DNA of 49,904 nt from Sulfurimonas sp. (GCA_030949945.1 JAUZRZ010000050.1:1-49904), one strand, 5' to 3'. Shown: positions 1 to 10,190, counted from the stretch's first letter. A program made the numbers and translations. Notes: generated by a model not told the origin, from the letters alone.

Positions 1-313
1 GGTGTTGTTGTTAATGATGGTTTGATAATGGTTACTTTATGGTCCAAGGCAAGGGAGATGAGTAGACGACTTAATAGCAAAAGCTAAACATAGGACTACG
101 ACCAATACTCTTAACTTTTCACTTACAACTGTTTCTCAGGTTTGTCCACTTTAATCTTTTTTGCTTCAGGTCAAGCGGTTATCTTACAGCCTATGGCTAT
201 ATCTTTAGGTTTTGGAATAGCGTGGGCAACCGTGCTAAACTTAATCTTTTGTTCCACTACTATACGCCATTGTATTTAAAATAAAACCAATCAAATTAAC
301 AAAGGAAATATAA
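1..313 (+). pseudogene. RND-family efflux transporter, C-terminal remnant (frame-interrupted)
   Basis: Three reading frames together spell the end of an inner-membrane RND (AcrB/CusA-like) pump. They read GVVVNDGLIMV near the left edge, then FASGQAVILQPMAISLGFG followed by IAWATVLNL, and finally LLYAIVFKIKPIKLTKEI with a TAA at 311-313. The GVVVNDG and LQPMAIS-type segments are characteristic of the last transmembrane helices of this family. At least two single-base frame changes break the gene as written. The stop abuts the ATG of the haemoglobin-like gene that follows, so the two were probably one host operon. The upstream part lies outside the window. Family assignment is from recognised sequence; decay versus sequencing error is undecided. 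Confidence 0.7.
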
Positions 314-755
314 ATGAATTTACAAATAACACAAGCGATGTTTGGTGTCTGTATACCTGTTACAAAGCCAATTCCAGAATTTTATTAGAAATGGGGTGAA
401 GAGGGCATAAGAAAATTAGTAAGTGATCACTACGATAAACTCAAAGTAAGTGAAATATCAAACCTATTTCCACTAGATGCTACTGAGTTTGAAGATGCTA
501 CCAAAAGCATTCGAGCGATTTCTTTATACAAATATGCGGTGGACCAAAGTACTTTAACACAAATCGGGAGCACCTCAAATGGTAGGGACGTCATGCCCCT
601 TTTAGAATTACAGCAGATGCAAGACAAACATGGTTAGAGCTGTACCAACCCTTGATTTTTTAGAGTTAAAAGATAAAAATATTACCCAAACTTCATTGCA
701 ATCTTTTTGGAATTATTTAGATGTTTTTTCTTCGTGGATGATAAATACTAAATAA
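314..755 (+). pseudogene. truncated haemoglobin (group II-like), frame-interrupted
   Basis: An ATG with a good ribosome binding site (AAAGGA at 301-306) opens a frame that meets a TAG at 386-388. The rest of a small globin is readable across frames: KWGEEGIRKLVSDHYDKL, then ICGGPKYFNTNREHLKW, then GRHAPFRITADARQTWLEL, ending SSWMINTK and TAA at 753-755. CGGP followed by RHxPFxI and a downstream Trp-Leu helix is the pattern of 2/2 globins, which bind haem and handle O2 or NO. As written it cannot give a full protein. It may be a real pseudogene, or an intact gene with base-calling errors as in its neighbours. Confidence 0.7.
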
Positions 756-816
756 CTTTTCAAATATCAGAAAAACATAAGCTATCTTCGAGTATAATTG
801 CGGCCCTACAAAGAGT

Positions 817-893
817 GGGTCTTTAGCTCAGTTGGTTAGAGCCCTCCGCTCATAACGGAGTGGTCATGTGTTCGAGTCACATAGGACCCACCA
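817..893 (+). tRNA. tRNA-Met (anticodon CAT)
   Basis: The 77 nt fold into a full cloverleaf. The acceptor arms GGGTCTT and AGGACCC pair with one G-T. The D stem is GCTC/GAGC, the anticodon stem CTCCG/CGGAG carries the loop CTCATAA (anticodon CAT), and the T stem is ATGTG/CACAT with loop TTCGAGT. A73 and an encoded CCA follow. A TATAAT box sits about 20 nt upstream (793-798). CAT could also be an Ile-CAU tRNA read after lysidine modification; elongator Met is more likely, but sequence alone does not settle it. The 3' half from the anticodon loop is the phage attachment core, so integration leaves this copy intact. Confidence 0.93.
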
Positions 894-896
894 CTT
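849..896 (+). repeat. attL: attL core (48-bp direct repeat with attR)
   Basis: The stretch from the anticodon loop of the tRNA to three bases past its CCA is repeated base for base at 48435-48482. A 48-bp exact repeat bounded by a tRNA on one side and lying beside a tyrosine integrase gene on the other is the standard signature of tRNA-targeted prophage insertion. Confidence 0.95.
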
Positions 897-964
897 TTAG
901 AACTCCCAAAACAACGTACTTTCAAGAGATAATTAGAAACCTAAAAAAATCCTATTTTTTAATG

Positions 965-986
965 GGTACCGACTTAGGTACCGAGT
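965..986 (+). promoter_or_regulatory. left integrase arm-type sites
   Basis: Two 10-bp direct repeats, GGTACCGACT and GGTACCGAGT, start 12 bp apart about 70 bp inside attL. Two near-identical repeats (GGTACCAACT, also with 12-bp period) lie about 106 bp inside attR. Paired short repeats at matching places on both arms are expected for arm-type sites bound by the N-terminal domain of a phage integrase. This is an inference from position and repetition. Confidence 0.6.
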
Positions 987-996
987 ATCTTTAAAA

Positions 997-1677
997 TTAT
1001 TTGATTTTTTCTACTTTTTCAACAGAAATATCAACTGTATTTCTCTCTTTTTCCATTAAAATTTCAAGTTGTTCTACTGTTAAATCGTTTAACTCTTCGG
1101 GACTATAATTTCCGTTAGCATTAAATATAACAGTCTCAGGACTTTTTCCATAACGTGCTTCTTTTGCAATCTTATGTATTTCAGAACTGGCTTTTATATC
1201 AGACTGTTTGATTTTGGTTATATCTTTTTTAGCTTGATTATTTAAAGCGATACTACTTAGCATTGAGTTCTTAAAAAGTTGTGCGTCAAAGTAGTCAGCA
1301 CCAACGGAAGCAAGAAGTGTTACATCAGCTTCGGCTCTTGCTTGTATCGCTGTATTATCACTTCCAACACTCAACATACCATCTACTTCTATACTTCCTT
1401 TTTCAGACATACCATAGTATTGAGTGAGTTTACTTTTCATTTCATCATAAACAGAAGTAGCTTGAAGTTCTTCTCTTAGTTTTTGGGCAGTTTGTTGTAC
1501 TTTTTCAGTTTTACACCCTTGAAGCCATATACCACCAAACTTTGCACGGTCATCATTTTTCCAATCACTCAAAGTAGATATGCCAACACTTTCACTTTCA
1601 GATATATCACTCAAAGTATTATTCATTACCTCAAACAAGGCTCTACATCTAAATCTTATTTCAATATCATGTGCCAT
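997..1677 (-). CDS. putative HTH protein, possible terminase small subunit (DUF1804-like)
   Basis: The 226-aa soluble protein begins with a basic segment and a helix-turn-helix-like stretch (residues about 12-50: alternating RALFEV, SDISESESVGISTLSDWK). It continues into a Trp/Gly segment (KFGGIWLQGC) and an acidic, helical C-terminal half rich in Glu, Lys and Ala. The phrase 'ISTLSDWK' resembles the recognition helix of small terminase or DUF1804 proteins that select DNA for packaging. The large terminase is 27 kb away, which is unusual, so a virion or regulatory role is possible. It overlaps the 3' end of the DUF3310-like gene by 11 nt and is the last gene of the leftward polyprotein operon. 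The function is an inference. Confidence 0.55.
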   Translation of the reverse strand: MAHDIEIRFRCRALFEVMNNTLSDISESESVGISTLSDWKNDDRAKFGGIWLQGCKTEKVQQTAQKLREELQATSVYDEMKSKLTQYYGMSEKGSIEVDGMLSVGSDNTAIQARAEADVTLLASVGADYFDAQLFKNSMLSSIALNNQAKKDITKIKQSDIKASSEIHKIAKEARYGKSPETVIFNANGNYSPEELNDLTVEQLEILMEKERNTVDISVEKVEKIK

Positions 1678-2023
1678 TGGAAATCCTTTCTAGTTCTCTC
1701 TTTGCAAAAAAGATTATTTTATTGAGTTCTCTTTCATAGTTGGTCGCGCCATGTCTGCCAATATTAAAAGTACATGCAACTTTATATATATTCCCCTGAG
1801 CATAGTTCATTTCTCGCGCTTCTATAACATCTTGATGGGTAGTCCATTGAGGTTCTAGTTTATAATAATCAGTAGCTCCGCCGTTGTTTATAGTGGTATC
1901 TTTTGAAATGACTTTTATTTTCCTTAGTTCTATTAGAAAAGGATTGGTTGCCCATTCTTCTTCAGTTGGCTCAGAATAGGGTTCATTAAAACCTCCTACT
2001 TTTTCTTTACTTAACTCTGGCAT
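1667..2023 (-). CDS. DUF3310-like phage protein
   Basis: A 118-aa protein whose C-terminal two thirds follow the DUF3310 pattern: DYYKL, then an Asp-Val-Ile-Glu-Ala helix, a GNIYKVACTFNIGRHG core and a terminal helix NKIIFFAKREL. Such proteins are common in phages, often near nucleotide metabolism genes, and their biochemical role is not established. The start ATG overlaps the stop of the giant polyvalent gene by a single base, which implies translational coupling. The N-terminal 40 residues are acidic and look unstructured. Family resemblance is clear, function unknown. Confidence 0.65.
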   Translation of the reverse strand: MPELSKEKVGGFNEPYSEPTEEEWATNPFLIELRKIKVISKDTTINNGGATDYYKLEPQWTTHQDVIEAREMNYAQGNIYKVACTFNIGRHGATNYERELNKIIFFAKRELERISNGT

Positions 2024-5000
2024 TATTTCCCCTTAAGCTCTATAATCTGTCTAGGCGCAAGAACTCTTTTGGCTGCTCTTTGTGCTACTGCATTGTTTAT
2101 AAAGTCATCTTTAGTTTGTATATCAAAATCTTTTTCAAATTTTAAGAGTGCTTGGTTTTGTTTAAACTGTCTTATCATTTTTAAAGATTGCTGTATTGTT
2201 AGATGTTCTTTATCTTTTGCTTTATTTGCCCACTTTAAAAATCTTCTTTGTTCAAGTGGAGTAAAAAAGTGTTTTCCGCTTTGGTTATACATCTTATATA
2301 CTTTTTGCACTTCTGCCTTTTTTCGTGGTTCCGCATAAACAAGTCTTGAAAAAGGAACTTTGTTCATATCCACTTCTTCACCATTATAAAGATCACTTCC
2401 AGTTTTTACAGTTCTTGCTACAAACTTACCAAGTCCACCCGTTACAAACTCTCCCATATGTTCTATAGATTCAGGAGAGACACTTATTCCACCTTCTCCA
2501 TTGAGAGTTCCACCAGTCCAATCATTTATGTACTGAGACATATTCCTTGCTATCGGGTTTACAGATTTATAGTAGTTAGAAGAATCAGCACTTTCAGGCT
2601 CAAATGGGTTCTGCTCTGGTGCTACATTTCCACCAAAGAAGTTTGTATTTGTTACTACTTCATAAAAAGGTTTTAAAATTGTTGGTGTTACAGTATGCAA
2701 CATATCATCAGCATCTACACCTATGGGACTAAAAGCGTTTATAGACATACTAAATACACGAGATGCTATATCTCCAGCAGGAAGTTCTCCGTGTTGCACA
2801 GCACCAGCCATATCTCCCATAGCTTTAAACACATTGTATCCATAAGGAAGTTTTACTGTCTCATATGTTCCATCTTTATTCATTAGTATGTAGTTTGTGT
2901 CTTTGATGTACTGAGGTATAAGAGCATAAGCTTCACTATTTATCTCACGGTTTACATAATCTAGTCCATATCCAAGACCAGCAATACCACCTACGATATA
3001 CTTAGTCTTTTTGTTCGTTGCAAGTTGTTTAATAATTCTAGCACTTCCTTGTATACTTGCATTGTAAAACATAAATACAGCGTTAAGGTTTGTGCCTAGC
3101 TCACCCTTTTTGTTGAAGTTAACAGTAAGGTTTTTAGCTATGTTCGCACTTTTAGCTTTTGAGAGACCACTTTCTCTAGCCATCTTGTAAGCTACAAGAC
3201 GCGTAGAATTTTCAACCATGTCATTTACATCATCTACATATTTAAGTACAGATTTAAAAGTTTGCTTTGGTAAAAATTTACCTTTATGTTTAGCGATGAT
3301 TATTTTAGATGAATCTTTTAAGTCTGGAACAGAATACATTTCACTCCAACCAGTAGTTCCACCCTCTCTTTTCATCTCATAAAAGAGCTTTTCATATTCA
3401 GCACTTAGTTTTCCATCAGCATTTCTGTTTTGTTTATAAATGGCTTTCATAGCAAAAGGGACTTCTTTGAGTATGTTTAAACTATTGCCTTTTACTTCTT
3501 CTGGCATGTTTATCATTGCAGACTGTATATCTCTTTGGAAGTTAGACACAACAAACTCAGGGTTATACATAGTATTTACAGAAGCAATAAATCGTGTAAT
3601 ACTATGAGAAACTTTTAAGACTCCATCGAGTTGCTGCGCATTAAGATTTTTCATAGCAATAGCTAAAAGTTCATCATGGATTATGATCTCTCTAATTTTC
3701 CCCTTTATTTTTACATGTAAAACATTATCACCTTTAGCTGTAGGGTCTTTGCTTATGACAGCACCATTAGCATCTATCTTTGTTAAATATTTTACACTCG
3801 TAATAGAATAAAGTTTTTCATCAGGAAACTCTTTAGCAAAGTTATAAAAAGCCTTTCCTACGCGATTTTTCTCTGCACGCATTATAGTTTCATGGTACGC
3901 CATCGCTGAGTGTAGTAAAGGTGATTCTACTTTTCTTTGACTCCCTTTAGCTTTTTTAAACTCTTTTCCATTAATGTCAAAACCTTTAGCACCTTTGGCT
4001 AAGTCATCTGCATTATCAAACTCACGTCTTAGCGGTACGTAGTTGTCATAGTTTTCATCTATGATTTTTATAAATTTATCAGATTCTAGTCCTTCATCTT
4101 TTATGTACTTTAAACGCTCTCTGTTCATTTTATACACAGCGTTCACTATCTCTTGCATCTCTTTGTTTTTTGCGTAGTTAGCTATAATCTCATAGGCTTC
4201 ATCGTTTGTCATACCACTGAGTGAAGCGTTTTCTTTAGTGATTTTATCTCTTTGCTTATGTAGCTTTTTATCATTAACAAAGGCTTGAAATTCTTCTATA
4301 TTTTCTTTACTAAACTTACCTAATGGAGCATTGTCACCATGTTTAGCAAAGGCTTCTACAGCTTCTTCTATTCCAGAATCTTTATACTTTAAAGCAACTT
4401 TTTCAAGTGCTTCTTTATCCATAGTAGGCGTTGCTATTTCACTAAGTTTTCCCTCTAACATCTTTGCATTTCTCTCAGGTGCGTGTCTAGCCCATAGATA
4501 TAAGTCTACATCATCTGTAGTCATATCTCTTTTGCCAACTTTCCCACGGGAAATTTTCTCTAAAATAGGGTTAAATATATCACTCTCAAATTCTGCTTTT
4601 CTGGCAGCAACTCTACCGTGTAGATTTTCTTCTGTTTGATAAATATTAAGTTCGTCGTCTATTTTATTTATATCTGATTTAGAGTTTATGAGTTGTTTTA
4701 CGCGATTAAACTTATCTTGAAATAATCTTTGTCCATACCCTAAAATTGTCTCATCGGGAAGTCCTGAAACTTCTTCGAGTTCTTTAGGTGTTATTTTTTT
4801 AAGTGGTGGAGTAGGTTTGCTTCCTGCAAACACACCTAACTGAGTAAAACTTTTTTCTTCGTGTTTAGCCCCATCTTCAAACCATTTAGGTTTAGCTAGT
4901 TTCATAGCACTTAAAGTTGTAGCACCGATTCCAGCACCTATAAGAATATCTGCAAAGTCGCTATCTCCGTCATTATCATAATCTCTTTGATTAAAAACAG

Positions 5001-8000
5001 CATCACTACCACCTGCAAAACCTCCCGCAAGAGGAGCAGTTGCATTCGCATTTAAAATGTTTGGGTCTGTTTGTGGTATAATTGTATCAAGAGAACCAGT
5101 ACTTTGGTCTGGTGAAGCTACTCGGCTTGGTGAAGTGCCATCAACAGAGCCGTGGTCTTTAACATAGGTAACTTCGCCCTCTAATATTTTATTTTTAATT
5201 TGAGAGTCTCTTCTTTGGACTACTGAAGTTAATGTTAATTCTCCTGTATTATAATCTTTGCTTACTGCGAATAGGTTAAACTTCTTATTGTTCTCATCAT
5301 AAAATCTACTGATATAAACCTCTGCATCTCCATGTTTCAAAATTAAAGTAGGATCTTCTAATGTTGGCTTAATCAATCCTAAATAGTGACCTCTAGCTTT
5401 ACCTACCATCTTTTTCATCTGTGCATGAGTTATGTCTATACTGTTTCCATTTACATCAGTAATCTTTGCCGTATCAGTTACTTTTTCAAGGTTAAACTCT
5501 TTTTTCCATGTAGTATCAGATAAAGATTTATGAATATATGGTCTTGAACTCTTATCTAAGATTGCACTTACATCATCTATTGAGGTATCACTATTTTTTC
5601 CAATATTTATAGCATGCTCACTAACTCCACCATCATCAAACCGAACTATAGGCTCCTTGTACTCTCCCTCAACTCTTTTAAGTGTATCCGTCCAGCTTTC
5701 ACTTGCTCTTTGTTCAGGTGTCATATCTGCTCGTAGTTGTGTAGCTCTTGCTTGTTGTTCTCCCCATAGTCGTTCATAAGCACTAAAAGATTTCTCTGTA
5801 GGTTTCATTCCATCAGTTACTGAGTTAAGAGTAGATTTATCTTTAAGTGCTTTTATGTATACAAATTGTTTAGTAGGAGCAAGTGTTTTTGCAAATTCAT
5901 AACTCATGTTATCAAAACTATCTGGAGAGAACTTACCATCTGCTTCCCTATATTTTTCGATGATTTTATTATCTTCTACCCATTTAGCAAAACCAAAGTT
6001 TTCATCCATTTTATTAATAGACTCTATTACTCGTATTTTATCTTGCTGTGCTTTTTTAAAAGTATCAGGACTTCCACCACTCGCCCATTTCTCTATTTTC
6101 TGTATAGAGTGCTGGATTTCATGCAACAAAACAGACTTAGCTTCTTTAGCCGATATGTCACCACCAAGCGTAATGACTGCATCGCTTATTTCATCATTTA
6201 TATGTGTAGTTTTAAAACTTGCACCAGTCTTGCTTTTATCGTAGACCAGCTTGATGTCTTTTATCTCAGGGTACTGTTTGTAAAGTTCATCATGTTTTAA
6301 AACAAAACCAACAGTTGTTTCAGGAGTATCTGTGCCACTTGTTAATTTTTTAAAATCTTCACCATTATAAACTGCCTTGCTATCATCAATCTCACTCATA
6401 GTCTTCTTAGTAGCTACATCGCTAAAAGCACCCTTGGCACTTGGGTTTGTTCCTATGAACATTCCAATTTTTCCATTTTTCACTTCATCTTTAAAAAGAC
6501 TAGAAGCTTTGTCGTAGAGTTTTGGACTTATTTTTTTAAGTGCTACTGCAGATACTTTACTTCCTAAAGTTCCTGCAAGCAACCCTTTTATAAAAGCTTC
6601 TTGTTTTTGTTCTATCGTTCCTTCTGTATTATATGCTTCATTAGTACCGTTTACTACACCAACTGCTAAATGTTTACCACCATTAGCAAAAAGAGTGTTT
6701 GCTTCATCCAAGTCAGCAGAACTCATAGGTGCGTAATCAGGATTGTTATCAAGTGTTCCTAAGTCTGTTTCCATTTTTGCTAGATTGTTGCTATCAAATT
6801 TTCCTGCTCTTATGTCGGTTACATCTTGTTTTGTAAGTTCAAAATCATAGTTATAGTTTTTTTCAAACTCTGCTTTATCGTAGGCTGTTTTATCTGTACC
6901 ATTGTTTCCGTCTAGTTCTCTTGCTGCACCTTTTTTAGTGAGTCTATTTGGGCTAAGGCTTTCTTTTGCAGATATATTTTCTCTCATACTAAGGAGTTCT
7001 TCAAATCGTGGATGACGCAGCATCTCTTTAGACATAGAATCTTTAATACTTTGAGCTTCTATATTTAAAGCATCAGCTTCTTCTTTAAAAGCGGTGGCTC
7101 CATCTATGTCATCAACACTTTGTCTATGTTGTGCTTTTCTATCACTATCTTTTATTTGAGATTCTAAAGCTTGGAGTTTTTGTTGTGGGGTTTGTTCCGT
7201 GATTGCTGGAGTATCTTTAACTTCCACTTGTTCAGGTTTGGGATTAGTTTCACTTATATTATTTACTTTTAGTTCTGGAGTAGGTTCTATGTAGCCAACT
7301 TCTTTTTCAAGGTCTTTGTATTGAGTGTCTATAAGGTCGAGTTCTTCACTTACTTTTGGTTGTTTTGTTTGCTTTAAAAACTCTTCTGCATTAAATGCTT
7401 CAGTTGGTGTTTCTTCTTTAGCAACTTTTACATTTTGAACAAAGACTCATCTTTAGCTAGAATCTCCTCAGCATTTTGAGCAGTTACTTTTCCACTTTTC
7501 ACATCTTCTGCTAAGTTAAGCCATTTTTGCATAACTTGCTTTTCTGCTTTGTAACCTGCATATCCACCTGCCAGTACTCCAACACTTAGCTGTATAAGTC
7601 CAGCAGTTAAAGGGTTTTGCTCCTGAAACTCATCACTTATAAATTCATCAGCGACACCCATCGCAGCAGTTGCAGCAAACTGTCCGACAATGTCACCTTT
7701 TGCAAAGGCTTGACCTCCGTAGATCATCTTTTGTGCAGCTATTGTTTGTGGTGCTGTTTTAGCAAAAGCATTCGCTATGACACCTTGACCTGCTCGAATT
7801 GCTCCAGCTCCAGCAAAAGCAATATCAAGCGTAGCATCTTGGAGTGGTAAATCTTCACTTTTAAGCTTGTCAAGTTCTTGGGTATCATCTTGCGATTCTT
7901 TAAATGTGTTAGCTTGGGCTATTGCTTCTTCTTGTGTTTGTGGAAGTTTATTAAAAGGATTTTCAATAGGTTCGGGCAAAAGGCTAGTATCTACTTTTTC

Positions 8001-8309
8001 TATAGTGGGAACTACTGGCTCTTGGAGTGTTTGCTTCACTGCTTCTTTTTTATCTGCTATTGCTTGGGCTTCAACAGGTTCATGTCTTGGTTCTCTCCAG
8101 TTATGAACTTTATCAAGTGTATCGCTTACATCAAAATCAAGTTGAGCATCTACAAAGTTATCTTGTATGCCTTGCTTTGTTTTCGTATCGAGTTTGTGAA
8201 AGTCATCATCAGCCATCTCTTTATCAAAGTAGTTCTTTGCTATAGAGCGTTTTTCTTTGAGTTCTAAACTTTGGAATTCATTATCTGTAAAAATATCTAT
8301 TCGTTGCAT
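2023..8309 (-). CDS. giant polyvalent/internal virion protein (about 2,095 aa), one frame break
   Basis: As written the frame stops at 7428, and a second frame runs from about 7440 to 2023. Adding one base to the T4 run at 7433-7436 (A4 in the coding strand, FK-M-stop) joins both into one protein of 2,095 aa. Features in order: an Ala/Gly-rich possible membrane-active stretch (first 293 residues), acidic linkers, a metallopeptidase-like LLHEIQHSIQ (HExxH), and a nuclease-like segment (VYISRFYDENNKKFNLF, VVQRRDSQIKN). A Gly-rich spacer with an EF-hand-like DYDNDGDSDFADI and an LPD38-type region (ITRFIASVNTMYNPEFVVSNF) follow. This mix of peptidase, nuclease and large-polyvalent-protein domains is known from phage proteins carried in the particle and injected with DNA. 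Domain calls are by eye. A shared phage promoter lies upstream. Confidence 0.75.
4540..4553. promoter_or_regulatory. dispersed palindrome site 1 (TTTCCCACGGGAAA)
   Basis: One of four TTTCCC-N2-GGGAAA palindromes in the prophage (others near 14.6, 31.4 and 42.2 kb). This one lies within the polyvalent protein gene, in codons for Ser-Arg-Gly-Lys. Candidate ParB (parS-like) or repressor binding site; the role is inferred only from repetition and symmetry. Confidence 0.45.
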
Positions 8310-8339
8310 AAAGTAAGCCTTTATAATTATATGAAAATT

Positions 8340-8380
8340 ATAGTAGCAAATAAAAAAGAGGGAAGTGGGGGCTGTATTTA
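8340..8380 (-). promoter_or_regulatory. shared phage promoter, copy 1 (polyprotein operon)
   Basis: Read on the minus strand, the 18-bp box TAAATACAGCCCCCACTT is followed after 17 nt by a -10-like TACTAT (8340-8345), and the ATG of the polyvalent gene is about 30 nt further. It sits directly after the stop of the recombinase gene. The box and spacing recur at 19.0, 28.3 and 39.2 kb. Confidence 0.6.
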
Positions 8381-8393
8381 CCCTAGGTGGAAA

Positions 8394-8987
8394 TCACCAT
8401 GCTATCATGTTTTTAGATTGGGCTATTTCATCGCTTGTTACTGTTGCGTAGCGTGCTGTTGTTGCAATGCTTTTATGTCCTATATCTTGGCGAATATGTT
8501 CAAGACTTAGACCGATTTTGTGTGCTACTGTTATGTATCCTGCTCTAAAACTATGCGTTGAGTACAGTTCTCCTAGCGTCTTGTGTATAAACTTGTTTGT
8601 CATAAACTTTAGAGATGCTACGCTCATAGCTTGCGTCGAGTTGTTTTTACAAAAGAGGTACCTTTCTTTTTCTGGGAGTATCTTTTTTAGGAGTTGAACT
8701 TGTACTTTGTTTGAGTCAAAACTTATAAGTCTCGTTGCCTTTGTCTTAGTTGCATTTGTAAGTGAGTACTCATTTTCATCAATCATCTTTTGTAAGTCAT
8801 GCGTAGTAAAATTGATTATCTCGCTGATTCTACATCCTGTAAGATACAAAAGTGTAAAAGCACAGATAAACTTAATCTTTGTGCTAGCCTGAACATCAAG
8901 ACTAGAATCTATTGAGCGTAAAAGTCTCTCAAACTCTCTTTTCATTATAGGCTTTTTCGCGCGTGTAGTTCCCTTTGGTCGTGCCAT
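8394..8987 (-). CDS. small tyrosine recombinase, copy A (FimB-size, catalytic domain only)
   Basis: The 197-aa protein has every catalytic residue of a tyrosine recombinase: Arg53 (TGCRISEI), a beta-hairpin Lys (TKTKATR, 81-83), His145/Arg148 (HSFRAGY), His171 (IGHKS) and the nucleophile Tyr180 (ARYATV). There is no core-binding N-terminal domain beyond about 25 residues, so its size matches FimB/FimE-type invertases rather than phage integrases. A close homologue (same length, most residues identical) is at 38559-39152 on the other strand. It is the last gene of a cassette (antirepressor, small HTH, 51-aa, 27-aa, recombinase). The target site is not known. A phage promoter begins 14 bp downstream. 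Confidence 0.85.
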   Translation of the reverse strand: MARPKGTTRAKKPIMKREFERLLRSIDSSLDVQASTKIKFICAFTLLYLTGCRISEIINFTTHDLQKMIDENEYSLTNATKTKATRLISFDSNKVQVQLLKKILPEKERYLFCKNNSTQAMSVASLKFMTNKFIHKTLGELYSTHSFRAGYITVAHKIGLSLEHIRQDIGHKSIATTARYATVTSDEIAQSKNMIAW

Positions 8988-9002
8988 AATTTCCCTTCGT
9001 AC

Positions 9003-9086
9003 TTAAAATAATTTATTAGCCATTACTCCGAATGCGTCTTCAAACTTATCGAATAGTGTGCTTGTTTTTTTTATTAACTTTGCCAT
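9003..9086 (-). CDS. 27-aa conserved small protein, copy A
   Basis: A short frame MAKLIKKTSTLFDKFEDAFG continuing to VMANKLF, with an AGGAGGAT-like ribosome binding site just upstream (TAAAGGAGGATACA). A second copy with the same backbone (IKK-TSTLxDKFEDAxxVMANKLF) precedes the second recombinase at 38398. Conservation of sequence and of position before a recombinase argues that this tiny gene is translated. It looks like an amphipathic helix with a basic N-terminus. Its function is unknown; it could be a partner or leader peptide of the recombinase. Confidence 0.6.
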   Translation of the reverse strand: MAKLIKKTSTLFDKFEDAFGVMANKLF

Positions 9087-9097
9087 TGTATCCTCCT

Positions 9098-9253
9098 TTA
9101 GTAGTTTCCAGCAAGTATTTTTAGAGCCTTTGCTTTACTCATTTGTAAACCTGTATGTCTATCGTAATACTCAGTTCCAAAAAGTGAACCAAGAACACGC
9201 ACATGCTCACTTGCAAACATTTTTTTAATCTCTTTTATAGATGACTGTTGCAT
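9098..9253 (-). CDS. 51-aa phage protein, unknown
   Basis: The frame can be extended upstream to a 74-aa form, but the ATG at 9253 (MQQSSIKEIKKMF) has a good AAGGAAACTAAA site in front and lies 1 bp after the stop of the HTH gene. The 51-aa product is therefore preferred. It ends MSKAKALKILAGNY, is basic and helical, and contains LGSLFGTEYYDRHTG. No family is recognised. It is co-transcribed with the antirepressor and recombinase. Confidence 0.55.
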   Translation of the reverse strand: MQQSSIKEIKKMFASEHVRVLGSLFGTEYYDRHTGLQMSKAKALKILAGNY

Positions 9254-9254
9254 T

Positions 9255-9425
9255 TTAGTTTCCTTGTGTGCTTTTAAATCTCTGTATCTCATCGTATGAG
9301 ACACGGACTCTCCCACAATCAAGCGAGTGTTTCAAATCTCCACTCTCTAAAAAAGTATCTATCTTAGAGGGCGACACTTCTAAAAGTGCCTCTGCTTCTT
9401 TTTTTGTAAATAAAATTGAGTTCAT
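9255..9425 (-). CDS. small helix-turn-helix (excisionase-like) protein
   Basis: A 56-aa frame opening with MNSILFTKKEAEALLEVSPS, continuing KIDTFLESGDLKHSL, and ending RVRVSYDEIQRFKSTQGN. The pattern T-K-x-E-A-E-x-L-L-x-V-S-x-x-K-I-D-x-F-L followed by a two-strand wing (GRVRVSYDEI) is that of small MerR-like/excisionase HTH proteins that bend DNA or direct recombination. An AAAGGAAAT site precedes tandem ATGs at 9428 and 9425. Its place between the antirepressor and a tyrosine recombinase fits a recombination directionality or regulatory role, but that is inference. Confidence 0.6.
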   Translation of the reverse strand: MNSILFTKKEAEALLEVSPSKIDTFLESGDLKHSLDCGRVRVSYDEIQRFKSTQGN

Positions 9426-9442
9426 CATATTTCCTTTATGTC

Positions 9443-10159
9443 TTAAAAGTTAAACAAGAGCATAGAACTCACAAACATAGTTGCTTCAAGATAGTCACCT
9501 TGACGTATATGCCCATAACTCTTAGTCCCAAACTTCTTGTTAAGCTCACTAAATATAAGCTGCGATATTTTTGCAGTGTCTAGGTTATGGTGTCTTTGAA
9601 GTTCTCTCGCTCTGTTTGCTACAGCTTCTCGAAGAGAGTCACGCTCTCTCGTAGTAAGTGCTTCATTTTCTGTCTTTTTTTTCTCAATAACTATGAGTTG
9701 AAGACTCTGCATTCTCTGCTCTCTAACTTTTCTTTGTGGGTCTACTAAGTTTTCTACAGTTTGAGTGAGTGCGATGATGGCTTTGCTCTGCTCTACAAGT
9801 GCTTCACTTACATTTTTCATAAAGACTTGTAAGTTTATCTCTTGTGAATTAAGTTCTTTTTCGCATTGTATAAAATAGTCACGAACCTCTTTAGCTTTTT
9901 GCCCTTGACTCATCATCGCTATATGTTTACTTGCATCTGTTGTGATGATGTAGTTTTTTTGAGGACGACCACCATTACTAGAAATAGTAGAGACAACATA
10001 ATCCACATTCTCTTGAAGTCCAGCTCTTTGTATTTGATTATCAATCCAGTGTGTAAATTGTTTTTTAATTTCAAGACCACTATGCAAATCTCTTGCATTG
10101 ACTGCATTTAACTCTTCAGCACCTATAATCTGTTTTTCTATCTTGATTAGTTCTTGCAT
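9443..10159 (-). CDS. AntA/ORF6C-type phage antirepressor, copy A
   Basis: A 238-aa protein. Residues about 5-90 follow the AntA/AntB antirepressor domain (NARDLHSGLEIKKQFTHWI, ENVDYV, KNYIITTDASKHIAM, EVRDYFIQCE). A coiled linker with many Glu/Arg leads to an ORF6C-like C-terminal domain (LIFSELNKKFGTKSYGHI). Antirepressors of this type inactivate prophage repressors and so favour induction. The gene is divergent from a small HTH gene at 10325 across a 165-bp region with two palindromes. The related protein at 37411 has the same layout, so the prophage holds two parallel switches. Confidence in the family is high; its partner repressor is inferred from position. Confidence 0.8.
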   Translation of the reverse strand: MQELIKIEKQIIGAEELNAVNARDLHSGLEIKKQFTHWIDNQIQRAGLQENVDYVVSTISSNGGRPQKNYIITTDASKHIAMMSQGQKAKEVRDYFIQCEKELNSQEINLQVFMKNVSEALVEQSKAIIALTQTVENLVDPQRKVREQRMQSLQLIVIEKKKTENEALTTRERDSLREAVANRARELQRHHNLDTAKISQLIFSELNKKFGTKSYGHIRQGDYLEATMFVSSMLLFNF

Positions 10160-10190
10160 TTTACATTCCTTTGATGTTTTATATTGAAAG

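Noticed and set aside
997..1677. Confident call of terminase small subunit
   Set aside because: Only a weak HTH resemblance and it lies far from the large subunit, so the call is kept tentative.
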